NCBI GenBank assembly: GCA_011033025.1
Contig: WFMF01000118.1
Location: forward strand, 82,071 to 146,070
Source of the DNA: Beroe forskalii
Lineage: Eukaryota > Ctenophora > Nuda > Beroida > Beroidae
Direction: 5' to 3'
DNA: 64,000 nt
Shown here: one piece after another, positions 46,380 through 57,905 of the stretch
Layout: each line of letters begins with the position of its first letter
Numbering within the stretch: position 1 is the stretch's first letter
Notes under the pieces: generated by a model
The model's input: only the letters and a program-made list of their open reading frames with translations
Told to the model about the DNA's origin: nothing
The model's database searches: none
Position numbers and translations under genes: made by a program

Positions 46380-49210
46380 GTTGGAACCCAGTCAGAAGGA
46401 GTGGATCTACAAGACTGCAATAGGGGACCTGGAGGCTGTATCCAGACTCCTCCTACAGGACAAATCTCTGGTGAAATACAAGGACTTCATCTCCGGATAC
46501 ACAGGTGCGTGATCGGCTGTGATACTTATTTTACAGATTCGGTATTTTCTGAAAAGTAAATTCTCTATTAAGAGAGTGAGAAGATTCCCTAGATCAACAT
46601 GACGAGATCTTACCAATTCTTCCTCAGGACTCCACTGGGCAGTGAAGCTAGGTCGTCCCCTCCCCCCTATCAACCCTTTCCCAGGTCTCCACTGGGCAGT
46701 GAAGCTAGGTCGTCCGGACATGGTGCACGTGTTGTTGGCGTGTGACAGTGACATCAACTCCCGGGCCTTTAACGGCATGACACCGCTACACCTGGCAGCT
46801 CAGTGTGGGCACGAGCAGATCATCGACTTACTCCTCAAAGAGAGTGAGTAGCTGATTTCTAGAAATCCTTATTGGGAATTTCCAGATAATTTCGCAAATA
46901 TATTTGGAAAATATAATGTCAGTATGTCAAGAAGTTAACTGCATTGGATACCAGGTTGTTTAGATACCAAATATGATCAATCGGTGCAAGCTAAACCGTT
47001 GACGTTTTATTGGGTTTCATATAAAAAGACAAGTGCCTACAGTCCAGAATTACTGCCTATTATGATCAAAATCGATGGACAGCGTCCTATGTATTTTATG
47101 CATCTGTGTAGTTTGGGCTATAAAATGACATTTTCAGAAGCGGAGAAGTTGACGCGGGACTACAACGGCAAGTACCCGCTCTTCTACCTCCCTCCCGCAC
47201 CTCGGACAGGATCAAAGAGTTGCTGTCTCCTCCCCAACCCCCCTCTCAGAAACCCCGGTATGTCGCATACTCTCTGTTTTAGTTTACCCACTCCCACTCA
47301 ACCAATCAGCGAGCAGTACCAAGCGATTCCTGCCTGCTGATTGGTCAATACTCAACAGGGAGCTATGGGTAAACTAAGATTCCGTCGATAATAGTCAGGG
47401 GCCATCGATATTTTAGGCTCCATTTACGGTTATAGAAACCATAACCTAGAACTAGGAGTAGAGTAGCTTGGCGCCTCACGATTTACCTAGGGATGGTTCC
47501 CTTTTATCCTTCGAAAAGGCCCTGTTCAGTTAGTCAATACCAGTTCTTTATTACTTGTAATTGTATGGCTAGGTATTTCATGGGATTTTTCATTTCATGA
47601 GTAATTATTAATTAATCTAAAAGTAATTTCACCGTATTTTTATGTTATTTCTTCTAGGTTATTATTTCAGATTACCAGATGTGACCTATCAGTATCAAAG
47701 TTTATGTTTATTCATCCAATAATTTCAGCCAACCAGTCATATCGTTTACCCATGGTGTCCTTGGCAAATCCCTCTACGCTAATTTCCATTGCACAGTCCT
47801 TTCCCGAACTGAAGATTTCACATTTGTTTCGGATGATAACTTTGAGATCCTTGAAATTTGATATGATGTAACCATAAATCAAAATCTGTGAGCTGTTCGT
47901 TGGATCCGTTGTTTTTCTAATTTCTCATGAGCACAGTTAATGAGCTAAAAACTCATGAAATTACATATTAATAAAGCTATGAATTTGAAAATGCCCCTCG
48001 ACCCCACATCTTATTTTCTTATCGGTCATCTGAATACTAAAATGATACGGTTTCTGGCAGACGGATGAGTCGACGATCAACAGTCAGCTCTCTTTTCTCC
48101 CGACGTATCTCCTAAAGTGTCCCCAATCAGACTTAATAATTTATGACATCAGCATGAGCCCAACCAAAATGAACTTAAAGATTTTGTTTGTGATTTTAGT
48201 GTATAGATGTTTGATTTAAGTTTTATGGGCAGATGTAAAGTTTTAGATTAAAGTAGCCGTAAATTTTCAGGATTCAATACACAAGAACTTCAAATCGATC
48301 TCCTGAACAAACAAATGATATGAAATTTAAGATAAAATCTCAATGAAATGGCATAGAACTTAGTTGTAAACTCCTATTTTTAAAGCGCCATAAATTAATC
48401 TATAGATTGACTTTTGCTAAAGCATCGATTTCATCCTGAGCAAAATGCCTCCTTAATTCTTTTCCAACTCTATTTCAGCTTTTAATTCCGTGTAATTGTG
48501 AGCTCGACTGAATTACTCAGCCATCACACACCTCACCCTTGAAGGCTGAAAAAGGTTTTACTACTCTTAACCAATAGTAATATCCCAATATGTGATCACG
48601 TGACCTAATCAACCAATCATATCTCACCCAGCCTCCTAACCAACCAATCATATCTGACCCAGCCTCCTAACCAACCAACCAACTCTCTTCCAGCCACCAC
48701 CACGGCCACCACAACACTAACAACGAAAAGGGCAGCTTCACTTTCCGACGAGTTCACAAGAGGGAGAAATCGGACGGCACTGGCGTAGAAATGCGATCCA
48801 AGACCCTCAATAACAACTTCAAATACCAAGCCCTCAACAAGAACTCTCACAAACGACCGCTAAGCGGCCTCAAAATCGATCACGTGACTTTCGTGGACGG
48901 ATCAGGCGATGGAACGGGCGCCCAAATGGTCAAAAACAAGGAAGAAGCGTTAGAGTCTGTGTGCAGTGCGAACTCGAACGTGTCACCTCGGTCAGCGAAA
49001 CGTGTTTCTCTGGGAACCCCCCTGCTCCTGGACTTAGAACCCTTGCTGGGAGGCCAGGAAGCGTACGGGGGCAGTGGGAACAAACTCCTGGAATACATTC
49101 CAGATGAGAGGACAGATGAGGAGAGTGAGGGGAAGGGCAAGTATTCGTGTTTGTTGTGCTGCTGTCCCTCCCCCTCCAGTAGCAAGAAGAGGAACAACAG
49201 TTCGGTGTAG
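46380..49210 (+). CDS. sowah-like: SOWAH (Sosondowah)-like ankyrin-repeat protein
   Basis: Exons 46380-46504, 46628-46843 (or from 46685), 47138-47257 and 48694-49210. The first three joins are in phase. They encode LEPSQKEWIYKTAIGDLEAV and FISGYT, then an ankyrin repeat GLHWAVKLGRPDMVHVLLA, a second with GMTPLHLAAQCGHEQIIDLL, and KLTRDYNGKYPLFYL. The LEP..KEW..KTA entry, D-F-I-S-G-Y-T followed by LHW, and R-D-Y-N-G-K after two ankyrins are hallmarks of the SOWAH family (established family knowledge). The last exon encodes a His/Asn-rich start and ends CLLCCC..SSSKKRNNSSV; the cysteines could be palmitoylated. Its entry phase (2) does not match 47257 (1), so a small exon may be missing. SOWAH proteins act as cytoplasmic scaffolds of poorly known function. 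The N-terminal winged-helix part was not identified. Confidence 0.75.
46628..46720 (+). repeat. 57-bp in-frame tandem duplication of an exon start with its acceptor
   Basis: CTCCACTGGGCAGTGAAGCT occurs at 46630 and 46687, each directly behind a usable acceptor (cctcag|GA and cccag|GT). The offset is 57 bp, exactly 19 codons, so both acceptors keep the frame. Confidence 0.85.
47277..47374. repeat. Foldback of about 98 bp
   Basis: The outer arms TTTTAGTTTACCCA / TGGGTAAACTAAG and an inner pair CCAATCAGC / GCTGATTGG form a nested hairpin. It lies just after the exon at 47138-47257 and may be a small MITE. Confidence 0.55.
47375..48600. other. SOWAH-gene intron
   Basis: AT-rich. A frame behind the acceptor at 47730 is open in the right phase (ANQSYRLPMVSLANPSTLIS) up to a stop at about 47870. 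It could be an alternative terminal exon; support is weak. Confidence 0.3.
48601..48693. repeat. 35-bp tandem repeat at a splice acceptor
   Basis: About two and a half copies of CCAACCAATCATATCTCACC / CAGCCTCCTAA directly upstream of the acceptor at 48693. The pyrimidine-rich units may feed the polypyrimidine tract. Confidence 0.6.
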
Positions 49211-51105
49211 GAATGGGAGGGTGGCATCTCAGACCGGAGGAGGGAGAGCGGACTCAACTCTCAACTTCAGGAAGAGTGAGGAGGGCACCCCTGGCTCCAG
49301 TCAGTTTCAGGGGGATTGAGAAGGGTTCTCAACGCAGGATAACTCCTTGCTCACTCGCTTACCCCCGTCCTTGAGGTGTCATCCAACTATTTCCTGGTGT
49401 CATGTCAACCATAATGTGCTGCCCGTTGCTCTATCTCAAACAGATGGTGGGATGTCAATGATACCACGAAAAGTACTCTTCATATTATGTTCGATGTTTC
49501 AGGAATAATCAATATCATTATCATTATCAAGACTTTCAAATGACATGACTTTGCAATCATATCAGAATGCTTTATACATTGCGGAAAGTGAGAAAGGGGC
49601 GGGTCTAATATATGGCTATCTGGGGTTAAATCAGCTTCAGACTAAAAACTTTTATTCATCAAACCTTGGAGTGAATCATGGTTGCATTATTTGGAGCAGA
49701 GAATTGGGCAAGAAGCCAAGAGAGGACCCGGATTTCTTCATCTAAAGAAGGTGGTGCTTCAATCGTCGTGCAATGTGCATGTGTAATGCTGTAATGTATC
49801 TCTATAGTGACACATCTCTGTAATCCTGTGAAAGCATGTGTAGCAATTAGAATTATAAATGCATGTGTAGAACGCTTTCTTATGCATGTGCTTCGCTTCG
49901 CACCGTGCTGCTACATTGTGCCAAAATAAGAGAAATATCGGTAAAATAGTCAGTTAAACCCCAAACGTACAGGTATAAAGTCACAATCTTATAGTGCAAC
50001 TGGATGCTCAGATATTTTACTCTTTTTGATTCGAATCACTGTCCACATTATTCAATGATGTGCCTAAATATCTTCAATGAATGACTGCTTTGCTACTCGA
50101 ATGCTAATTCAATCAAATGATCCCGTAGAAATTAGAAAATCTTCATATCAACCATTTTTTACAGTTTGATAACAAGTTATGCGTCTCTTATCAGTCATCA
50201 CTGCTCACGATTCAACCAATCCCATCAATAATTTTTGCCTTTCGGACGGCTTGATTATTAATACATCAAAAGATTTAGCCACTGTGCCTTTTCTGGCTGA
50301 TAATCTGATACCCAGACAATATGGATTAAAAAATGAACTCTTTTGCTTGCCAAGTTCACGACAATCCCCGCAGAGCTCGAAATGAATCTTTTACCATGGG
50401 ATCAATACGGCGGAGGATTTCCTCCCTTACCCGCAGTTCAGCAAGATCCTCCATTTCTTCCTCCAAGTAGATTTTGATTGAGTGCCTTTTCATTTTTTGG
50501 TGTGACCCAAAACTTCCTTCACCATTCTGATCGGGCTCTTTAAATCTCTATTAAACGATGAAAGCAATTCAGCAAATCCTCATCATAAGCACCGTCTAGA
50601 ATGTCTGGCTTCTTTCCATCATTCATATAAGAAACCGACACTCATCCTTGACTTTCATGGGTATAGTCTATCCTTAGATTCCTTCTGCATTTTATCTTTC
50701 GCGTAAATACTACTCAAACAGCATATTTTATTTTTAATGTCATGGGGCATAGAATTATCCTTGTTTCTTTTTCTGGTCCTAATGAATGTCTTTGTGCTGA
50801 ATGATCAGATAGAGATTTTCTTTCTAATTTGAGACCATAAGCTTTAAATTTTGATCCCCTTTGATTACCCGATGAGATATCAATGCGCTGATACTTGATT
50901 CCTTCTAATTAATTAAGTATCATTAACAATTAACAATTACATCTAATTACCAATTTATGTGATCTAACTCTGATAATTTAATGTGATCCATTTTCTTAAT
51001 TTGTGTGATGTGATCCCCTTCTCCTTCGATTTGTGTAATATAATCCTCTTCTGATTTTAATGGTGTAATGTGATTTATGTAATGTGATCCCTTTTGATTA
51101 CTCAG
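49211..51105. other. 3' UTR of the short SOWAH form / intron
   Basis: No further exon could be supported. The first 120 bases keep coding-like composition. Confidence 0.4.
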
Positions 51106-52215
51106 TCTGAACGGATCCTCCTCGGGCCTCTCAAAGCGACCATCAATGTCATCCCTTGAAGACATCAAGAGGACCAGCAGTGGGACTGGAAGATACTCGG
51201 AGAATGGAGCATCAAAGCACTCTAAAGCTTACATGTCGGTTAGTTCTGGTGTCAGAAAATAGAAATTGCCACTATAAGTATGGTTCTGGAGACCTGGATC
51301 ATGCCCAAAGTGAAAATTTCTGATCCATGCTCCATTTTTCAATTTTATAGCTACTAGTACTAAAAATCAATTCCGTTGAATCTTAGTGAATGAACTTGAT
51401 ACATTCAACCTCACAGAGATGTCAATTGTCATATTGTAAATTCTATAGTAGGTGTGGTTCATAACTTGCAGCTATTTTACTGCCTTATCGGACATAATTT
51501 GGTCGGGAATAATTGTGGGCTGAATCATGTCATTGTCCGATAGGGTACATCGTCATTGAAAACTTTTCATTTGACTTTCATTGCCTCATTCAGCTACATC
51601 AAATGTAATATTATGTGATTATTGTTTGTAAATTCTATGTAACCTGTCCCAACACACCTCACCCCCAAACAGGGCATTAAATTTATCCGTTCTAGCTTCC
51701 GGTCAAAAAAGGGAGGTCCCAAAGGAAGGCCCTCCCTCAGTGGTTCTCCTAAACCCTTCTCTGAGTATGTACTATGTATGCATTGTGTTTCATATGCACT
51801 TGTTTTCGTACTTGCCTTTAGTAACCGCTAAAATTAAAGCAATTTTATATGCATATTGCGTTTTTGCAGCTGTTACTAATATCATGTTTGGCTGTATTTA
51901 TTTACAATGCCTGAATATATAATATTTTGGGTGTTTGAAGCCCGTTTTCGATTGCAGCTGATGCTGTCAGCTGTTTTTCTAATTCCTGTCAATATGAATT
52001 CGTTATCAAGTTCAACCCTATGAATTTAGATATCAGGCAGCACTGGAAAATAACGGCATTTTCATTTCAGTTCTCCTCCGCGGTTATTTCCCAAATCTCC
52101 CGGGGACCGTCAGAAGCCCCCGAAGTTCGTTCTTCCACTCCCACCCATTGCCAGGATGAACAACGGACTGCGGTCCTCCTTCAAGTCTTCCTTTAGAATC
52201 AAAAAGCGATTGTGA
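51106..52215 (+). CDS. Three 3' exons of a basic Ser-rich tail, probably an alternative end of the SOWAH-like gene
   Basis: Exons 51106-51238, 51673-51764 and 52071-52215 (stop TGA) are joined by GT-AG sites with perfect phase. They encode LNGSSSGLSKRPSMSSLEDI, RYSENGASKHSKAYMS, GIKFIRSSFRSKKGGPKGRP, FPKSPGDRQKPPKFVLPLPP and NNGLRSSFKSSFRIKKRL. The entry phase is 2. A donor inside the previous ankyrin-gene exon at 49141 (GGCAA|GTATTC) leaves phase 2, so these exons can replace the cysteine tail. The tail is very basic and rich in S/T-P and R-x-S sites. AATAAA occurs at 52901 and 52916. A separate gene is possible but no start exon was seen. Confidence 0.65.
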
Positions 52216-52900
52216 ATTTCTGATGCTTTTGCCCTATGTTTCTGCGTTCCTTTGCTATGTTTTATTTATGCCATGTATCGATGTATTGAATTATGATAAG
52301 TTTCTGTTCTGTTTTAGCTGGTTTAATGTTCTAAATTTAAGGTTTGAATATCTTCAAATATTTTAGACACAGAAAATGTAATGTTTAGCTTTTATTTCTA
52401 ATTCAAAACACATTGAGAAAGATATTTTTGCTAATAGTAATCCCATCGTGCTCATTAATTATAACCATGATGTCTCGCCTCTTTCGTGCGCGTTGTGCTT
52501 TTTTGCTGCGCTCATATGTGCTTTTCGCGGCGAGTGCAAATGTACTTTCAATGCTAAAACTAAAAGTAATGAAGCACATTTGTACGCAATTAAGAAGCAG
52601 TGAAGCACAACACGCGTCATGATACGCCGCTCACGAAAGAGTTGGTACACCTCGGTAATGATGGATTATGGATCCTTAATTTCAGGTTTTTAGCAATATG
52701 GTTGCAGAGGTATTATCGTGCCATAAGAATGTATATTTTTGGAATTTTGGATGGAATTTGACTCTCACTTTCATGAGTTGGTTGGGTTTGCTATTGAATA
52801 TAATAACCAATTTTTGGTATGACTTTATTTTTTGATTATTGAATCTAATTTTATTTTTGACGGGAATGAATATTGAACTTGTACATTATTATCACGCTTA

Positions 52901-52921
52901 AATAAAGTTGTGTCTAATAAA
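52901..52921 (+). promoter_or_regulatory. Tandem polyadenylation signals
   Basis: AATAAA at 52901-52906 and 52916-52921, about 690 bases after the stop at 52215 and before the convergent minus-strand gene ends at 53478. Confidence 0.5.
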
Positions 52922-53477
52922 ACTGGGATTTTGTTTGCTTCAAGTGCCATAAAATGCTGACACCGTTCAAATTGGGGGATGGCATTTATTTAGGTCAACA
53001 TCGAACCAGTTTAATCCCAACAAATCCCCGTTTCTATCCCTGTCCCATGAGTCACAGATTTCAAACCATTAACCATTTTTTCCAGTTCGTGAACAATAAC
53101 AAAAGTAACAAAGTAAACCAAATTTCTTTCATGAAAGTTAAAAATAATTTCAATGGAACATGTCATAATCTTTGATTTCGATATAAAACTCGACTATTCT
53201 AAATTCATAAATCGGCTTTAAGAAAATGAGCAATTTGTGGTGAATTGAATGTGCATGAATTACAATACAATACATTATTACATTTACATTAAATAGTAGG
53301 TACAATTTAGTTCTGTAAAAATATTTGTTTCTGCCAAGAAAATTACAAATTAACAAGCAATTGTTGAAATTCCATATTAACCTTTGTAACCAGAGCTCAT
53401 TAAATTACTGAGTTGATTATTAAATTTCAAGACGCTTTTGTCAAAATAAGTGCCTCTGTCAAATTCAGACCTCAATG

Positions 53478-56078
53478 TCACCACAATAAAGCCACCTCAA
53501 TAGCCTTCCTCAAAGCGTCCACCTCTGCTGTGGCTGATTGACACATCTTGAGGAGTCCTAGTATCTCCTGATTGTTGAGTTTAACTTGTTCCTGGCAGTA
53601 GGCTGGGATCTGGAGTTCAGACAGACGGGCCTTACACTCTGATATCGTCTCCTGAGATTGAGAGTGTATCGTTAGTTGATATTGTTTGTATAATGAACAT
53701 CAGGATTAAAAATTTTATCAATTTTTCAAGAAATTCTCTTTGAGAACGATTCAACCCTACCTCAGTCTCTGTTTAAAGATAGAAATAGAATAGGACTTTT
53801 GTTTTTTTTTCTGTGTTACACTCCTCAATAAATGAACGATCTCAGCATTTAATTAAATTATAATTACCATAGCACTCTTCATGGTCGTTGCCACATAGGA
53901 AGCGTTGGGGAAGAGCTCGTAATTGAAATTATCGACAACTTCCAATAGATCCTCGCTCAAATCGTCAATGTCCACCGTTTCTGGGTCTAGCTCTAGCTTT
54001 ATCCACCCTTGGAATTCAATACCCTGGGAAATGACGAGAATTTAAAGACAGTAACGTGAATGTCCAAACTTTCGGTGGTTTACATACCGAACTAAATTAA
54101 ATAAATGAAATTAAACCATCGGTTACTGATCGTCATAAATCGATCAGTTAATTGCGATCAGCAATCAGTTTGCTATGATTACGATCACATACCTTGAGAG
54201 AATTCTCAGGAACTTTCTCCTTGATATTGAGTACGAGCTCTTCCGCACTCGAGGTGGCACTGGCAATCTTGTAGTCAACAAAACACTTTCGAAACTTCCT
54301 GGGATTAAAATCATTGAAACAACAGGGAATGTTTGCTAGACTGTTAAATCAGGGAGAATAGTATTTATAACGGTATACGGTTATTAAAACGTGGCTCAAT
54401 TTGCAGGACACAGTGAATCACTCAACACGGTCTACTAAGACACGTGTGCGCGGCGCGCCATCAACACGCACACATTGTGCGCGCTACGCGCGCCAGTTAA
54501 AACGGACACAAAATTTGAGAGGCAAAGTCATTTTATCATTAATTTGTCGTCGCGCGTCACAAATACGTTTAAAATTAGTGTGTCAGTGCCAAAAAAATAT
54601 TGAGTTCTAATCGATGTGACGTAAATGTTTGTAAATAATCTAATACGCGATCTATTATACGCTCGTACTGCCGCTTTTTCAAAAGAGGGGGTAAGCGCCA
54701 TCGACATGTTTTTGAGATATTACAACTTTTGTGTTTGTAATTTTTAAGACCTTTTAATTCCACCAAATTTTCTTTAATTTTAGGAACAATGCTAGCTGAA
54801 ACTTAGACTTAAATTTTAGTACCAATTTCAACTTGATAAGATGAACACAAATATCATTAAAAATGAATTTTCGTAAAAATTTCTGCTAAATTTTAATTTG
54901 CACCTTGGACTTACCCTCTATTCTCAGAAAAGCATACACTTACCTCCTTTCTTGAGAGAAAAGTGACTGAAGATCTAGATATCTGGGGGTAAATCCACAT
55001 TTTCAATTAAACTTAAAGTAGGATGTGAAATGGTTTTGTGTGTTTGTTTTGGATTTACCCCCAGTATGATGAATATTTGTTGTCATGTTAGCTCAAGAAA
55101 GAGGTAACTGTACTATCATCCCCAAAATAATGAAATCTGATCAGGGGGTAACTCCATTTCTCTCAGAAAAAGGGGGTAACTGTGGAGTTACTTCATTTTC
55201 TGAGACAATTGGTGTAGAAAATGCAGAAAAATCTCCCAGATAGGTGGAATTACCCCCTAAAGTGAAACTGAAACAGTAAAATTATGATACGAGAATTATT
55301 TTATCTTATGCAGCTCAGTGAGCTGATCACGATGATACCAAATTTGTGATTTTCGATTTTTTGGAGTTACCCCCTGTTTTGAAAAAGCGGCAGCGTAGGC
55401 CAACTATCGAAAAGTAGGTGAACAAACAAAAGTGCAAGTTGAAAGTGCTAGGAAAAGATTATCTAGGACATAATTTGAAAAGGTAACGAAAGTACAATTA
55501 GGACCTATAAGTTAGACACAATTCTGGATATAGGTTTCAAACTTGCCGAACTGAATTAGTTAATTATTTGGCTATTTCAAAAACAGTTATACCAGCATGA
55601 ACAAATCCATCTTTCCGCAGTCATCAGTATAATGGTGCATTACACACAGACGTGGCAACAGCCAACACAATCGTGGCAACGCGGCGATTGCAAGCGGTAA
55701 TTGGACTTAGAATTTAAGATTACCGACTTACCGGACCATTTATAAGGATAAAGATGATGCAGCAGTAGTTTTGATTTTCATAATTCTATTCAGGGTTGCT
55801 CGTGGTTTTGTTTGCGTAAAATACAGTATGAGGTTACAATAATAGATAGTATTTTCGTTACTCTCACAACAGCGTCGGTGGTTGAGTGGTACAATTCTCG
55901 CCTGCCACGCGGGAGGCCCGGGTTCGATTCCCGGCCGACGCAATGTCTTTTACAAACTGCCATTAAAATAGCAGAGAATCTAAAAATATTACCTGTTCGC
56001 TGCATTCCAATCTCTGTATCCTCTACGAACTTTTCCTATCAGCTTTCTTATTATCAGGTACTCTGTATCCACTGACTC
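53478..56078 (-). CDS. C-terminal four exons of an unrecognised protein
   Basis: Exons on the minus strand: 56078-55993, 54298-54193, 54023-53868 and 53651-53478 (stop TGA). All joins are GT-AG and all phases match. They encode ESVDTEYLIIRKLIGKVRRG, KFRKCFVDYKIASATSSAEE, LVLNIKEKVPENSLK, GIEFQGWIKLELDPETVDID, NYELFPNASYVATTMKSAM, ETISECKARLSELQIPAYCQ and LGLLKMCQSATAEVDALRKA. The last exon has heptad-like spacing that could be helical. No transmembrane segment and no known family was recognised. The 55993-54298 intron hosts a tRNA gene on the other strand and a 726-bp transposon. Confidence 0.7.
54430..54515. other. Short CGCG-rich patch
   Basis: GTGTGCGCGGCGCGCCATC and GTGCGCGCTACGCGCGCCAG within AT-rich intron sequence, similar in character to 14640-15210 and 27520-27640 (GTGCGCGGCGCGCTACGCGC). 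Confidence 0.4.
54668..55393. mobile_element. 726-bp inverted-repeat element with CGTA target duplication
   Basis: The ends CTGCCGCTTTTTCAAAA and TTTTGAAAAAGCGGCAG are exact inverted copies, followed inward by GGGGGTAA / TTACCCCC after a short mismatch. CGTA lies on both sides (54664-54667 and 55394-55397). The interior has several GGGGGTAACT/AGTTACCCCC blocks in both orientations. Noncoding. It is inserted in the intron of the minus-strand gene. Confidence 0.8.
55872..55942 (+). tRNA. tRNA-Gly(GCC): tRNA-Gly (anticodon GCC)
   Basis: 71 bases. The acceptor stem GCGTCGG pairs with CCGACGC, followed by a templated A. The A box is TGGTTGAGTGGT, the anticodon loop is CTGCCAC with GCC at 55904-55906, and the B box is GGTTCGATTCC with a five-pair T stem (CCGGG..CCCGG). 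It is near identical to the standard animal tRNA-Gly(GCC). A run of four T (about 55947-55950) just downstream serves as the Pol III terminator. No intron. It lies on the plus strand inside an intron of a minus-strand protein gene. Confidence 0.97.
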
Positions 56079-56892
56079 CTGAACAAAAACAGAATGAAAC
56101 CAACGATGCGAAGCATAACTTCACTGACTGTATCACTCAATACTGACTCAATTGGAAGACATTTAACAGCTGTTGTTCTTTAGAAATGAACTGGAACTAA
56201 ATGTAAACTTCACATTACTTCATGATCATAACACAGTTTATTAGTTTGAAACGTCAACTCTTTTATACTCCTGATAGTGCAAACAAAGACAGAAACTTTG
56301 ACAAAAAACAGCTGTTTCAACCGAGAAAAGTAAAGAATAGATCATATTATCGCTCGCTATTATTATATTACTGATTTGACACCCCCTCCTGATTCAAACC
56401 AGTTCCTCTATCAATAGTCAATATTGTGCATTTGTTTTCCAACTATTATGTGCTAAATTAGAATAATTTATTCATTTATTTGTTTCCAACTATAACGCTG
56501 TCGTATATTTTGTTACAAGCTGACACATACATTTCTTGTAGGTTATTGCAGTACCTAAATTAGACCTGCACTAGAATATAACATTGCAAGGACTAATGCC
56601 CGTTCGAAGTTCTGTCAGCCAAATATTATGTAAGAGGGTTCATAGCTGATTAGCGGACCTATAATTGGTTAGCACAAGCAAATGTCACAAGCGATTTTCA
56701 AACACTAATGATAATGATCAAAATGGCCCTTTTGAATAGCATAGCAATCTTCCAAATACTAATATGAATTTCAAATCAGCATGGTTAATGGACAAAATGG
56801 CCCCTTTGCATGTTAGTACCCAGGACAATGGCAGTGGTTATCAGTACAGTTACATGTTAGTACCGACAGGTTTACTCTCTTCTACGCGAGGT

Positions 56893-57905
56893 CGTAATCT
56901 CGTTGCAGCTGTTTGAGGGGGCACGAAAAGGGGCATCACCGGTTTCATCATACTCAGTCCCTTGATAACACCTGCAGACTGCAGGGTTAAACTTACGAGT
57001 GGTGTCAATGTGAAGTGTGTGGTGCCAAGGTGAAGTATTCGGTGTCAAGGTGAAGTATCTGGTGTCAAGGTGAGTGTGTGGTGTCAAGGTGAAGTGAGTG
57101 GTGTCAAGGTGAGTGTGTGGTGTCAAGGTGAAGTGAGTGGTGTCAAGGTGAGTGTGTGTGTCAAGGTGAAGTGCGTGGTGTCAAGGTAGAGTGATGTCAA
57201 GGTGGAGGGGGGAATGCGGTGAAGTGAGTGGTGTCAAGGTAAGTGTGTGGTGTCAAGGTGAAGTGAGTGGTGTCAAGGTGAAGTGAGTGGTGTCATGGTG
57301 AAGTGAGTGGTGTCAAGGCGAAGAGTGTAGTGTCAAGGTGAAGTGAGTGATGTCAAGGCGAAGAGTGTAGTGTCAAGGTGAAGTGCGTGGTGTCAAGGTG
57401 AAGTGAGTGATGTCAAGGCGAAGAGTGTAGTGTCAAGGTGAAGTGAGTGGTGTCAAGGTGAGTGTGTGTGTCAAGGTGAAGTGAGTGGTGTCAAGGTGAA
57501 GTGAGTGATGTCAAGGTGAAGTGTGAGGTGTCAAGGTGAAGTGAGTGGTGTCAAGGTGAAGTGAGTGATGTCAAGGTGAAGTGTGAGGTGTCAAGGTGAA
57601 GTGGGTGGTGTCAAGGTGAGTTTGTGGTGTCAATGTGAAGTGAGAAATATGGAACTACCTGTTCCATCTGTAGTTTCCTTCCAACAAGGTAGCGAATGAA
57701 GGAAGTGAACGCTAGGTCGATTGATCTGTCGTTGTTCTTGGCTGACACTGGCACCCAACCTGTAAACGATTTCTGAATTATTTCATAATCGCTTGGTTTG
57801 AAAGGAATGTCAAAAGGTCCATTCGACTCGAAAAAGTTCCGAACGCTGGTATTTTCTCCAGTAATTTTGTATTTTGCTTGGTGACCACCTTTTTTAATCA
57901 CCCAT
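56893..57905 (-). CDS. Probable upstream exons of the same unrecognised gene
   Basis: The segment 57905-57659 is open and ends in a consensus donor (GAACAG|GTAGTT). It reads WVIKKGGHQAKYKITGENTS, FFESNGPFDIPFKPSDYE, then TGWVPVSAKNNDRSIDLAFT and FIRYLVGRKLQMEQ. An alternative acceptor at about 57760 would shorten it to start at GWVPVSAK. A second segment near 56980-56893 reads CYQGTEYDETGDAPFRAPSN, SCNEITTS and has an acceptor with a short pyrimidine tract. Its exit phase does not match 56078, so at least one link is missing. A minisatellite fills the intron between the two. Confidence 0.5.
57000..57645. repeat. Minisatellite array 3, GTGGTGTCAAGGTGAAGTGA core (20 bp)
   Basis: About 32 copies of GTGGTGTCAAGGTGAAGTGA with variants (GTAGTGTCAAGG, GATGTCAAGG), and some higher-order repeats of two to three units. 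It begins about 15-25 bases past the 5' splice site at 57658 on the transcript strand. Confidence 0.9.

Noticed and set aside
48880..49257. 125-codon minus-strand ORF
   Set aside because: It is antisense to the well-supported last exon of the SOWAH-like gene and has a low-complexity Ser/Leu translation.
49900..49990. Possible small RNA gene
   Set aside because: Some GC-rich hairpin potential (GCTTCGCTTCGC) but no snRNA or tRNA signature.
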